This document shows, piece after piece, positions 45,801 through 56,851 of a stretch of 64,000 nucleotides of DNA. Under the pieces are notes generated by a model. That model saw nothing but the letters and a program-made list of their open reading frames with translations, was not told the origin of the DNA and did no database searches. Every line of letters starts with the position of its first letter. Position 1 is the stretch's first letter. Both the position numbers and the translations under genes were made by a program. The stretch lies in NCBI GenBank assembly GCA_027922465.2, contig BQMF02000032.1, positions 558,001 through 622,000 of the forward strand, in the 5' to 3' direction. The DNA is from Turritopsis dohrnii (taxonomy: Eukaryota; Cnidaria; Hydrozoa; Anthoathecata; Oceaniidae).

Positions 45801-47732
45801 CCGTGTGACCGCGGATTATACACTTTGAGCAATGGTTCAACTTCAATTCGATATGTTCGCAACAGCAGTCACTTAGATATTCAAGAAAATCATAAATTTG
45901 AAGAATGTAAACTATGTCCCGCAGGTGGAAAATGTGATATCGGTGTCCAAAGTAATGATAACTTTTGGGGCTATGTAGGACCAAACGAAACTGTCGCCTT
46001 TATCCCATGCCCAGACGGTTATTGTTGCTCTCAAACCGAAAATAGCTGCAAGACTTACAGAACCTGCAATTTTCATCGTTATGGTAAACTTTGTGGACAA
46101 TGTGAAAAAGACTTCATTGAGGATTACTACTCAAGAAAATGTATTCACAAATCAAAATGCTCATCAACTGCATACTTTTGGTTACTATTCTTTTCTTATG
46201 CGTTTCTGTACACCATAATCATTTGCTATCTTGATAAATTCAAGAACTTGGGAACATTTATCAAAAGCTTATACGCTTCCCTTCTCAAACGTTTCAAAAG
46301 TTCCAAGACAGAAACAGAAGAAGAATCGGATATTTTGGAAGGGTATGATTCGGAAACCATCGGGTCGTCAAATCAGGAGGAAGAGGATGTTGAAACTGAC
46401 TCGTTAAACACAGATGACAAAAACGTTAAAAACTCTCGTAGTCACCAAGGAAATGGTCGATTTTCTGGAATTCTAAACGTTCTCGTTGCATTTTACCAAC
46501 TAAAAGCGCTGTTTACCATCCAGTTAGGGTCACAATACACTGTATCTATCGTCGATGGCTTTCTAACGTCTCTTTTTAATATGGAAATGGTAAAACTGCC
46601 TTCAAGCATTTGTCCAAGCAAAACACTTGACGCTCTAAACAAAATTATTATCAAAAATTTACTATTTTTTATTGCATTGGTGACACCAATCATGACGTAT
46701 ATCATTGCTGTATTACTTCGGAATTTCTTTATGAAGATCTTTGCGTCTGATAGAAGTTCTCGAGCAGACAGCCTGGTCAATATTCCGTTAGAAGTACCAA
46801 CAATCAATGAATTACAGCAACAATTCAGCGTTGAAACGACGGCGACAGACATGACATATGTGTCGGAGATATTTGACGATGAGATGTCTGTATCAGGAGA
46901 CGAAAAACCCCTTTCAACAATCAACCGTATTTGGGCGTGTTTTATTCGGTTATTGGTGCTCAACTACAAAACACTGGCAACCTTTTCCGCCGTCTTGCTG
47001 AACTGCAGACGTATTGGTGAAGAATACGTGTTATACATCAATGGCGAGATCAACTGTTGGAACTGGTGGCAGTATGTGGCAGCAATATTTCTTGTGGGAT
47101 GGATTATACCATTCCCTCTGTCACTCTTTCTTAGTCTCAAGATGTTGAAACGAGGTGTTATCGCCTCAAGATATTTTCTTGTTTTTATTGTGTTCCCAAT
47201 CGCAGGACCTGTGTATTTCGTATTCCGTTCGTTTGCTACTAGAGTTTATCAAATAAGAAAGCATGACGTGGAATTAAAATGGGCTATTCTTGGAATTTTT
47301 GAAGATCCATTCCGGTTAAATTCCAAGAAAGAAACCATTATATGGGACTCCTGGCGCCTGTTTGAACGATTAATCGTAGTCTTGATCGTTGTATATTTCA
47401 TTAATCCATTGCTTCGAATGGCTTTGATTGGACCAATCATGGTTCTTTTTCTCATCACCCACTTGATGGTAATGCCATATAAGGACACGTTAGTAAACAA
47501 TTTAGAAACTGTTTCTTTGGCCAGTTTAATTATACTTGTCATCATCAACTTTTTCCGAGCATTTTTATACGTGTTTAGTTTTAATAGCCAAGGAATAATT
47601 ACGTTGATATTAAAGATATTCGGCACATTGGAGATGTTCCTTCAACCCATGTATTTCATAGTTTTGTATGCATTATACAGGGTTGTTACCAAGGTGTTTA
47701 GGAAGCACTTTAAAAATTTGTTAGATTTTTGA
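42888..47732 (+). CDS. Secreted-type beta-helix / Cys-rich / multi-pass membrane protein (paralogue 2)
   Basis: Coding exons 42888-42939 and 43552-47732 give 1410 aa. Exon 1 encodes a hydrophobic leader (MDDRHFQVYLLLQVFLS) and ends in phase 1 at GTAAGT; exon 2 opens after TTTTTGTAG and joins in frame as YDSVTHHVSTNGKDYTSCGT. The N-terminal block CKSIEYTYTNHFVNNDTILL matches CQSIEYTFKRRLQDNDTILL of paralogue 1. Residues about 60-760 are beta-helix-like repeats with many Asn glycosylation sites; about 765-885 is the Cys-rich module (CKLCPAGGKC, NFWGY, CPDGYCC, LCGQC); the first membrane helix lies near 890-912. It is followed by a very acidic loop (TETEEESDILEGYDSET) and a C-terminal helix bundle with CWNWWQY and MPYKDTLVNNLE. 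AATAAA at 47913-47918 probably ends the transcript. Function unknown. Confidence 0.92.
43040..43103. repeat. Intronic hairpin (CAGACCTG arms)
   Basis: GTTCAGACCTGACGATTACG and the reverse complement of TCGTCAATCGCCAGGTCTG can fold back around an AT-rich loop. It lies in the single intron of paralogue 2; CGATTA-rich blocks near 43355-43425 look related, so the pair may be the remains of a small TIR element. Confidence 0.6.
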
Positions 47733-47912
47733 ACGAAAACTACATTTGAAAAACACGTTCTTATATTTTAAAATTTCATATTTAATTTTTTTATTTTGTT
47801 AGAAACAGTTTTTTCCTTCGCATATTTGAAACGTCTTAATATAAAGTTTCCCGCCAAACAGTCGGCAAATTGTTACAAATATAGTTGTTATGCATTTTGC
47901 TCCGCATCTATT

Positions 47913-47918
47913 AATAAA
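47913..47918 (+). terminator. Poly(A) signal AATAAA for paralogue 2
   Basis: AATAAA 181 bases after the stop codon, followed by a TTCTTTGATC-type T-rich stretch. Confidence 0.5.
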
Positions 47919-48473
47919 GCTTCTTTGATCTAGGATAGAGTAATATTTATTATTCATTTGTGTTGTAGTTCTTATTCAGTTCAAGTTTATTTAAGAAAAT
48001 AAACATCGTGTCTTCACATTCGTCCCAAACCTTGCGAGACATGATAGGTCCAAGATTAATAATAAACAAAAAGAATAAACGTATTGAGATTTGTACAGAG
48101 AGCCTTCAAAATTTCAAATATTTATGGTGATTGAATTTCATAGTGAATTTCAAGGCCCAATTTCATGATTTAGTGGGAAAGATAATTCAGACCAAATTTA
48201 CAATCTGACAGTAATAATTTTGATTTTTAAAGGGCAAATTCATAATGTCATTGAAAAAAGGCATTATGAGAGAATGTTTTTTAGAATCGTTCAATTTTTA
48301 TAACAATTTTCAACTGGTACAATTTGATAGTGTACTGTAATCGAAGAGTAGGCCACTTTTGATAATTTAGTCGCAAAAAAGTATTTGAGGCCAAATACAG
48401 ATGAAGTTTTGAGATTCAATTTTGGTTCCAATTCTTACGAACATTTTCACGTGGGAAAATTTGTATTACTTAT
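47919..48473. other. Intergenic, nothing recognised
   Basis: AT-rich sequence with no exon or repeat that I can identify. Confidence 0.5.
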
Positions 48474-48740
48474 TTAGAGCAGCCGGTTGAATACCCTGGG
48501 TAGCAAAGATCTTTGAGTTCTGGCTTGGCTGGTGTCATGTAGACGCTCGATGAACGCGAAGGGGTAGCTAGGAGAATAATTTTTCAAACTGCACACCGGC
48601 CTTCGTGCAAGTTGGAACAATGCCATGCGTATCTCTGGTGATAAGTCAACTATTAGTTGCAGGTCGTCAGGTGGAAGAACCATCCATTACGGATTGAAGT
48701 CCAAGGACTAAAAACTCCCGTTACTTACTTACTTACCTAC
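48474..48740 (+). mobile_element. Retroelement 3'-end fragment with (TTAC)n tail, copy 1
   Basis: The segment ends GGAAGAACCATCCATTACGG, AAGTCCAAGGACTAAAAACT, CCCG and (TTAC)n. The same ending occurs at 62345-62432. A 70-codon open stretch on the minus strand (48474-48683) has no recognisable domain. A microsatellite tail after a shared 3' end is typical of SINEs or truncated LINEs. Confidence 0.6.
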
Positions 48741-48936
48741 TAAGTTTTAGGGGAACTTTTGATTAATCTTGGATACATTTCGACACTGTTATTCAAAGTT
48801 ACATGAAATCTCTATAACCATCTTCTTTGCGTTTCATCTGGTCATCTTGCAGTAATCTCCAGGCTACAAAGGATTTCTCTGCACACACACACACATTGGT
48901 GTAAGTGAGTTAAACTTACGCCACTGCACAATTCAT
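48741..48936. other. Short intergenic stretch
   Basis: Contains a (CA)n run near 48883-48894 and nothing else recognisable. Confidence 0.5.
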
Positions 48937-50200
48937 GCCGGTGTAACCGTAAATAAGTACTCCCCCAAAAAAACGTACTCCCGCATACGTTTTTCCTAGG
49001 CAATAATAACTCCCCCAGTACTTATTACCTAGTAAAAACGTACTCCTGACAGGAAAAAAAGTACTCCCTGTCATGGAAAAAAGTACTCCCTGTCAGGAAA
49101 AAAAGTACTCCCTGTGAAGCCATTTCAATGAACAATGGAATTCGAATTTGAATTGAAATGTAAGCTTGTTCATTATTGTCTAGTTGTGGTCTACTACTTT
49201 ACTTGGTTACTTTGATTATATTGCCTTGTACCCACCATTTCTATTGTTGTTCCTAGGCATAACTGTGGCTGATAAGCCTGCATCTCCTGTCCGACATGAT
49301 AGATTATATCGTCTTCTCCAGATTCACAATATTAGTTCATTTCCTCTTCCAGGGTATCCAATTCGATTTCGATCTTGCTTACCGTGCCTACCGATCTTGT
49401 CCAATCACTCGAATTCAAATGGTGTCTTTTTGAGATTCGAGAAACTTAGTCTTGAAAACTAGCTGGACAATTAAAAAACCTTCCGTGAGTCGCTATTTTA
49501 TTGGAATTTCGCGAGGTATCCAAAGAAGGTGGAATACAACAATGATGTGAACATCTGTTCGACACATAATCTTGATAATGGAAGAACAACTTAGGTTGAT
49601 AAATCCTGTCTTTTTTTATTCTGGAGAAAAAATCTCGAATTTCGTATCCATTGTGTGCCAAAAGTGAAAGTGTTGAGAAAATGAACAAAAATCGAGAAAT
49701 TCACTTCAAACTTCTCAATCAAACTTCTCTCTTCACGAAAACTTGATCTACTTCAGGCAAACACCGATGAATTACGATAAAACAGATTACAAAAAAACTC
49801 TATTGAAAAATCTCTTTTTCAATTTGATTGGACTTGTTTGAATAATTTACGTTTACTTCCTTTGCGACGAGGGAGTACTTATTTCCTGAAGGAGTACTTA
49901 TTTACTAGGAAAAAATTACTCCCAGGAGTACTTTCTTCCTGGGAAATAATGACTGTGGAGTAATTATTTCCCAGTAAATAAGTATTGGCATAGGCGTATT
50001 CAAGGTCAGTCACAAAAAGTGGAGGAGTCCAACATTACGATATTTCTTTTCAGTCTTGAGTATTGATTAGGTTACTTGCACGCTTTCCTTTTCTACTCTA
50101 AATGACTTAACCCTCCTCCACAAATTTTGAATGACCTCTGGCTACGACTCTCACTGGGGAGTACTTTTTTAAGGGAGTAGTTATTTACGGTGACACCGGC
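48937..50200. mobile_element. 1.26-kb fold-back element with GTACTCCC repeats
   Basis: Left end GCCGGTGTAACCGTAAATAA, GTACTCCCCCAAAAAAACG and right end, reversed, GCCGGTGTCACCGTAAATAA, CTACTCCCTTAAAAAAGTAC are inverted repeats of about 45 bases. Inside each arm the unit AAAAAAGTACTCCCTGTCA is repeated. The single-copy centre has a 92-codon plus-strand open stretch (49184-49462) and an 80-codon minus one, neither recognised. No certain target duplication. Confidence 0.8.
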
Positions 50201-50634
50201 ACCATGTTTGATGGAAGTTTTTTTTTGAAGAAACCATATTTGCTATAAGGTACAGTTCACACCACACTTAAAGATTCGTCTGCGGATGTAAGTCAGGCTT
50301 TTTAGTTCGAAAGGTGAATCGCCTTTTAAGTATGTACGTTAAAACACTATTTGCAGGAAACAGGTAACTAAAATTCGTACATTTTTCGAGGAACCTCGTA
50401 TGTATAGAAGAGAGGTCGCTAAAAAAATAAAAATAAGAGAAGCCATCGCATTGCAGTTGTCACGTGACGTTTATTTGACGGTTGATAACAGATGTTGTTT
50501 CCAACCATGTTTAATGCTTTCTTTTCTTTTAGTTTTTTTGTTACAAAATTTTTTCCTAGCAAAATAATACAAAATAAAATCCCTAATTTAAAGTATACCC
50601 TAGTCATATATACATCGTTTATATTAAAAGTGAT
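50201..50634. other. Intergenic, nothing recognised
   Basis: Downstream flank of the 233-aa minus-strand gene. No other feature was seen. Confidence 0.45.
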
Positions 50635-51437
50635 TCAAATGTCTCGTGGAGGAATCTGTGTGTTATACTTCACTTGCGTTGCCACCCATGATGCAATCCT
50701 GTCGTGAAGTTTAGGAGAGGAAACTCGGAAGCATTTCCCCATCCTCTTGTCGTAATAAATTTCTTCGTCGTCATTGTTAAACTTTCGTTTTCGGCCCCTC
50801 ATCATATCGGCGGAACACACATTCACATTACCTCCATAAGAACGACTTTTCGGCATGTTGTCCAACTTGCAAAATCCAACATCCTTGTGCACTCTTTGTT
50901 GAGATAACGCTGAGTTTCGTTGTAAATACATCGAAACAGATATGCGTTTGGTCGTGTTATTAACAGAGTTCTTTGGCAAGGTCACGAGGTCTTGACGAGA
51001 TGTAAACTGACCTTTCTTTAAGCAATCACCTCCTTGAAGATCACTATAATCCGTTCCATATTGGTTCATATTCGGGTCATGTTGGACTCCCATAATATAA
51101 ATGTTAATACAAAAAAATGACCAAGATGGAAGAAACGTCCTTCTCAGACTCAGATTCAGATGTCTAAATGCATCAACTTGAACTTACCAAAAACATTGAA
51201 TTCAGCTTCATAGTAGCCTCTTCTCAGCTGGTTGTAGATGTTCTGACACTGAGGCTCATTATTAACCATCGCTCTTTGCTTACGTTCGAAACTCAAGTAT
51301 CGGTCGATACGTTGAGCAATCCCAGCGAAGTCGTATCGACTCATCAGATGATTTCGATGTTCTTCGCTGAGCGACTGAAGTTTCTTCATCACCACACGTT
51401 GTTGTGAAGTGGTAAATGGCTTTGTAGAAGGTTCCAT
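50635..51437 (-). CDS. Unrecognised 233-aa, probably nuclear protein, two exons
   Basis: Exons 51188-51437 and 50635-51086 (minus strand) join in phase 1 (GTTTTTG, then GTAAGT; acceptor ATGGGAG) to 702 bases with one stop. The first exon encodes a charged, probably helical region (QQRVVMKKLQSLSEEHRNHL, YDFAGIAQRIDRYLSFERKQ). The second is polar and low in hydrophobic residues, with a basic cluster RGRKRKF that could be a nuclear localisation signal and a conserved-looking tail (KLHDRIASWVATQVKYNTQI). No known domain was recognised. Two CRE palindromes lie 100-135 bases upstream of the ATG. Confidence 0.6.
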
Positions 51438-51536
51438 AATGAGTCCTAAAAAACAATTTACTTAATACAATTTTCTCTTTCTCTAAACACCTCTTACACC
51501 ACTGAAGCTTTTACAAAAAAGCGGTTATTTTGTGGG

Positions 51537-51571
51537 TGACGTCAAATTTTAATCTATCTTTTCTGACGTCA
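51537..51571 (-). promoter_or_regulatory. Pair of CRE sites (TGACGTCA)
   Basis: Perfect TGACGTCA palindromes at 51537-51544 and 51564-51571, 27 bases apart, about 100-135 bases upstream of the start codon of the 233-aa gene. The position fits a CREB/ATF-type proximal promoter; binding is inferred. Confidence 0.55.
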
Positions 51572-52147
51572 AAGATCAAATTAGATTCAGCCCTCCACGA
51601 TAAAATTATTTGATCTATTTATTCTAAAAATATTTTACTCTATATATAAAAATTTTTTACCTTAAAAAATATTTTTTTACTGAAACAGATTTAACAACAA
51701 CAATGAAAATAAACACCACAAAATTCGACTTACTTGTTTATTATGTTTTTATGCACTGAAGATGATTTTTATCGAAAAGCTTTTGCTATTTTAAACAGTA
51801 GTCTCATCTATTTCTCACATATGTTTTAACCTGACAGAATATTATTCTACATTCGAAAATTCGAATTTGCGTTGTTTCGAACAGATTTTAAAATCCCATG
51901 AGGAATGCTGTTTAAAAGTAGAACCACGACCCACCACTCGTATGAAATACATATCGCATGCATATTCTATATCAGCTGACTAGTTGAATGAACTTTTTTA
52001 TAAAACCTCGTTTGCAAAGCTTTTTTTATTCGCTGTGCTTCGTTCGGACAAGATTCTTGCCTTTTTGATGCAGTGAGTTAACTTGTTTAAATTATTATTT
52101 CTTAGCATAAAAGTTCCTCTGGATTCGCCGGTCCTGTTAAAGGGAGA
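51572..52147. other. Intergenic, nothing recognised
   Basis: AT-rich; no exon or clear repeat. Confidence 0.45.
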
Positions 52148-52218
52148 AACTTATTAAATTTCAAGATCTAAATTGTGGCGCTTATTAGATGGGGCGTTTT
52201 ATCTGAAGAAATATGGTA
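52148..52218. mobile_element. End fragment of the ATACC/GCGCTTATT TIR family
   Basis: AAATTTCAAGATCTAAATTG, GGCGCTTATTAG and TATTTCTTCAG-type sequence (reverse strand) parallel the right arm of the 16275-16924 element (ATTTCGTGATCTAAATTTCG, GGCGCTTATTGG). Only one end is present. Confidence 0.65.
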
Positions 52219-52742
52219 CGGTAATTCTAAATACAGAACTATAGCATAACTTTGTGGAAAAGACTGTTTTTGCAGAACACTTCCATGTATCAGCTACTAC
52301 GATTTAAGAGAAAGTAGCACCATATTCCAAAGAGTGATTGTTTTAAATTTCTATGTGTCACGTAATTGGCTACGACACTGGAAAGATAAGAGCCTTTAAA
52401 GTTACACAAGGTGGAATATTCAACGATATTGTTCCCCACGTGATAACAAATAAAATAATTTGAATAGTTTGCAGAAAATTCCGAGTCAGAAAAATTAAAT
52501 GAAAATAACAGCCTCTCTACTGAAAGTTGGATAGTTTGCTTGTCCGTTTCATCTCTTTTTCATTTATGGACTTCCTTGTTGCCAACGCCCATATTTCAAA
52601 ACGCCCATATTTCAAAAAGAAAACAAAAAGCACGTATTTTTATAAGCAACTCAGTTTTCAAGGTCTTAGGAAATTTTCTTAAAAAACGCCTTAACACTAT
52701 GTTGTCGCTGAATTATAACCTCCGACTGGATTTAGTTTCTGG

Positions 52743-53106
52743 ATGAGCCTTTTGAAATTACGGCGGCAACAAAGACGACGTTGCTTATACAATTAATCAC
52801 AATGAAACTTTAACAGTTAGGTTGAGAAGTTGGTCTATATGATGTTTGTGAAACGTGTTTGGTGAACTTAGAGAAACAGAATCTTGAAGGAACCAAGGAA
52901 ATTTCAAGCGAAATACTGCTACTTCCCCGTCTTCGTTTTGAAATAATACTTTTGTAGAACATGCAAATTTGATATTAGTAAAATTTAAAGCATTTCCCAA
53001 TGGTATAGAGAGGGAAATAAAATCGCATTCTAAAACAAATCTATTATGGAAAATGAATCTTTTGTCGGGGTGTCCTCGTTGCCGTCGTATTTTCTTAGGT
53101 CCCTAC
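52743..53106. mobile_element. 364-bp TIR element (CTTAAGCAAC-related)
   Basis: Left arm GATGAGCCTTTTGAAATTAC then GGCGGCAAC, right arm reversed GTAGGGACCTAAGAAAATAC then GACGGCAAC. The ends are degenerate but align, and CGGCAACRA blocks match the element at 40513-40927. Non-coding. Confidence 0.6.
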
Positions 53107-55154
53107 TTTCCGAGTTACAGACTTAAGATTGTCAAACGAGAATAATTTTATAAATAATTCGACATTATCAGCTTAAAACGCCCTGCTTCGCTGATAGAAT
53201 TACTCGTTCTTATAATATTCAATTTCGGAAGTGTACTAACAAAGAATAACGTTTTCTGAGTTTTCGGATTAGTCGCTCGAGAATTAAAGTAGATTAACAA
53301 CAATCATATGAGATTCGACAAAAAACTTAAGAACGGTTTTCACACTAGCGAATATTCTAGCCGAACATCCTGCTGGAATACTCATGCAAGTGGAGAAAGT
53401 TATGCACGAAACAAATATGGCTGCCGAGTAACCCACTCTGGTTGTGTCGATCATAAGTGATCATTAAAAAATTGTGAGTGTGTGATACAGCATGGTAGTA
53501 AAAGAATTTGCCATGCCAATTGACCACGACCATAGGAGTAAGATGGGAAATTGGCGCAGCAGAAAGTACGTGTACGGTTTAAACAATACATTTTAATCAC
53601 CTGTCTATCCCTTGCGTCATCCTAAATCAAAACTTGGAAATGTGAATAACCAAGGTGCTTCGTACATATACTTATATCTGAATACAAAATGAATTCACAC
53701 TTTTTTTTCCTCCTCTGTCATATTGAAGTATTGAAGGTTTACCATGTTTCGAGTAGACAAATTTTAACTCATGTGCGACGTATTCACTTTTTTTCTAGAT
53801 AAGGGTCTTAATCAAACAAATCTAAAATAGATCGAAAACTGCGATCATTACTTATTTATCTCTTAACGTCACACCACGTGGCAATCTAATGTCGTCATCG
53901 CTGTCTGGAAACACTGTTTGCAAAAATGGCCTAAGAAGGAAAAGATGAAGGTTTTTTTGTCTTTGAAGGTTTTTTGTCTGTGAAGTAAATACCTAGCAGA
54001 CAACACATACTTTAAGAGCGTGTTTTCCTGACAAGAAAAAAATATGGCGTGAAAGTCGTTTTTAGTTTACTCGAAAGCTCAACATCCAGGTTCAATACTT
54101 GACGATTTCAATACTTGACAGTGTATTATTGATTTTTGTTGATAGTCAGGAAAGATCATGTCAATGTAAATGTGTTTAATTCGGAATATTTGGATTGTTG
54201 GAGCTAATGCCTTGATGTTTTGTAGCCACGCAAGAATTGTGAGTACGTACGTGTTAGCAAAGACGTTTTTGGCGAGCAAATCTAGACACGACATTATACC
54301 AATTTATTCGTCCATCTCACAAACCCTTACGTCGAAGTATTGATGAACAGAGTAGAAAGTTTTGAAGATATCTAATACACACTCTTATACTAACCTAAGC
54401 ACAAGTTACAAAACAGGGTTGTCAACAAAGAAATAAATTGGAATTGAAATCCGTACAACAAAACGTAAGGCCTGTTTTCCATTAGGAGAATTCATTCGTT
54501 AAACATTCCTATTTTCTTGGTTTCTTATGTCGGGGGTAAAGTGTCTTTCTTATTTGTCACACGAAAGAACGCTATTATTAATCGACACGACTCATAAGTG
54601 ACATACGTAATATACAGTGTGTCTTCAAAAAATGTATCATCAAACATTGAATGTGAATATCTTTTTATTTGTTGTTGTAGTCAACTTGATTTTTATATCA
54701 TTCGATAGGAGATTTTGTAAACTTTTCAAAACTTGAGGTTTCGAAATGTGGAAACAATCAGGGAAGAGGAAAAATCAGTTTTTGTCAGCGATTCGCACTA
54801 TTAACACCATACTAACGATGAAGCGTCTATCGTCTAGCTGTTTTGTCAAATGGAAATGACCCGTGTTATTGAGCAAATAAGATCATGATATTTCATAATT
54901 TACTGAAATTTGAAACGCCTTTCTCTTTCAGCTGATGTTTACACCCCACTTGGGAATCTGTGTAAAAAAAAATCACGATTTCACACATACTTTGACATGC
55001 AAGGGTTTCATGAGATTAAATTACTAGTAATTGTACACACGAAGAGAGTTTGCCTCCTAGCTTCACCTTTCATCAACTTGAGTTGTTTGCAGTTAAGTTT
55101 TCTTCGTGCAAGCAACGTGCATTAATTTTTATTAAAAAAAATTGTTTTAACAAC
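53107..55154. other. Intergenic, no supported gene
   Basis: Contains a stretch 53493-53566 that could be a first coding exon (MVVKEFAMPIDHDHRSKMG, then GTACGT donor), but no following exon was found. The rest shows no recognisable feature. Confidence 0.4.
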
Positions 55155-56851
55155 ATGAATATCCAGATTGCAAGAAGATTAGTGCGAGGTTTGGTGGCGT
55201 TCAGAAAGGTGGGTAAACTTTACCAGTTATAATTTGATATGTTTAAAGTTAGATTTATTTGCGATAGTGTAACCAGCTATACGATTTTATGTCACTGAAG
55301 ATTGATTGGAGAGATGAGTGTCATTATAAAGCCATGTTCAGCCTTGAAATTTGTCACCAAAATTGTGTATTCAAGGACGTAGAATTAGAGGGGGCTTGAC
55401 TTATTTATATCTTGATCTATTTATTTATTTATTTATTTATTTATTTATTATCGAAAACGTATAATCAGCTGTAATATCAAAAACGTTGTTTTTAAGAAAA
55501 CGTTTAAGATGCTTTACATTAGTGAGCGATAGTTTCGTAAAAACGAAAAAAATTTTAAAGACTGTATTGAAAGTATTTTTTGGGAGACATATGATAAAAA
55601 TAACTTTGTAGGTGCGTCATAAGCATCGCCACAAATCATTTTAATGTTGAAATTAGATAGTGTAATTTGATTCTCAAATTTCATGTTCTCTTGTACACGT
55701 TGCAAAACTCAAACTCACAATCTAATTCCAGTCGATTATTAATTTTCATCATAAGGGGGTTATAAAAACAAATATCACTGGTCATTAGGCGTATCATTTT
55801 CACAAATCAGTCCCCCGTATTTTAGTTACTCATTAAACAAATAACAATCATTCATGCAACAGTAGGCACGAAATTTAGTGCATAAAGTTGGTTGCATAAT
55901 CACATTCATGGTGCAGTGTGTAGTGTGCATAGAGCAAAGGGGATACATTCCAGGTATGCATGATTGATACTAGTTGTTGTGCAAGCAAAATAAAGTTATA
56001 AAAAAGTAAAAAAGGATTCTTAAATACAAATATTCTTCCTTAATTTAGTACGTGATACTTCGCTCATTGTATAATCGTCCGGTAGAATGTTCCATATCCA
56101 GGGAGACAGTTTTTGGTTCTGCTAGTAGCTTCTTATGATTGTTGTTAGCGTTGCACGAACATAATAATCTCTATTTTGATCATTTTTATAAAAGGATATT
56201 CGCGCAATGGCTACAAAGGATCAGCACGATTTCAGCGTTGACTTGGAAAAACATCGATCAAAGGGAACTGTTGATGAATTTTACGATGAATGGGCCAACA
56301 AATACGACAACGTTCTACAAACAGGAGGCTATGAAGATTATCTCGGGTACTCGTCCACTTTACTCGGAAAAAGATTAAACCCAGCTACAGCAAAAATCTT
56401 AGATGCAGCTTGTGGTACTGGACTTGGTGGAATTGCATTGAATAAAGCAGGCTTTAAAAACATTGACGGGTTCGACCCTGTGAAGGAAATGTTAGTGAAA
56501 GCTGGAGACAAGAAAGTGTACGGAGATTTAAAAGTTGGTCGAATTACCGAGACCGAAAAAATGCCATATGCAGATAACTCATACGATGGGATAACGTGTT
56601 TCGGTTCCGTTGTAAAGGGACACATTGATCCATCAGACGCCGTGCGAGAATTTGTCCGAGCAACGAAACCAGGGGGTTATTGTATCTTTAACATACCGTT
56701 CGATATAAAAAACGAATCTGGTTTTATGGATGTTTTAGGTAAGGCCATGAAGGAAGAAAAATGCCAACTGAAATTAGTGGAAGAAAAGTTTTATTACAAG
56801 AAAGATGGAGTAGACAGGACAACCTTTGTATGTATGATACAAGTTAATTAG
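55155..56851 (+). CDS. METTL27 (WBSCR27)-like methyltransferase
   Basis: The 56207-56851 reading frame alone gives 214 aa of a class I SAM-dependent methyltransferase: motif I ILDAACGTGLGG, then GFKNIDGFDPVKEMLVKA (acidic residue for the SAM ribose), MPYADNSYDGI (motif post-II/IV), VREFVRATKPGGYCIFNIP (motif VI). Sequence order and spacing are those of METTL27/WBSCR27. An upstream exon 55155-55208 (MNIQIARRLVRGLVAFRK) ends at AAAG|GTGGGT and would join in frame through AAAAG acceptor at 56195 (DIRAMATKDQHDF), giving 236 aa with an Arg-rich, acid-free leader like a mitochondrial presequence. The internal Met at 56207 remains a possible start. The substrate is not known. Confidence 0.85.
55411..55448. 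repeat. (TTTA)n microsatellite
   Basis: TATTTATTTATT repeated with few changes, within the intron proposed for the METTL27-like gene. Confidence 0.85.

Noticed and set aside
49184..49462. 92-codon open frame inside the fold-back element
   Set aside because: No transposase motif or other domain seen; probably chance in the element's centre.
53493..53566. Possible first coding exon MVVKEFAMPIDHDHRSKMG with GTACGT donor
   Set aside because: No acceptor with a matching phase and plausible peptide could be found downstream.
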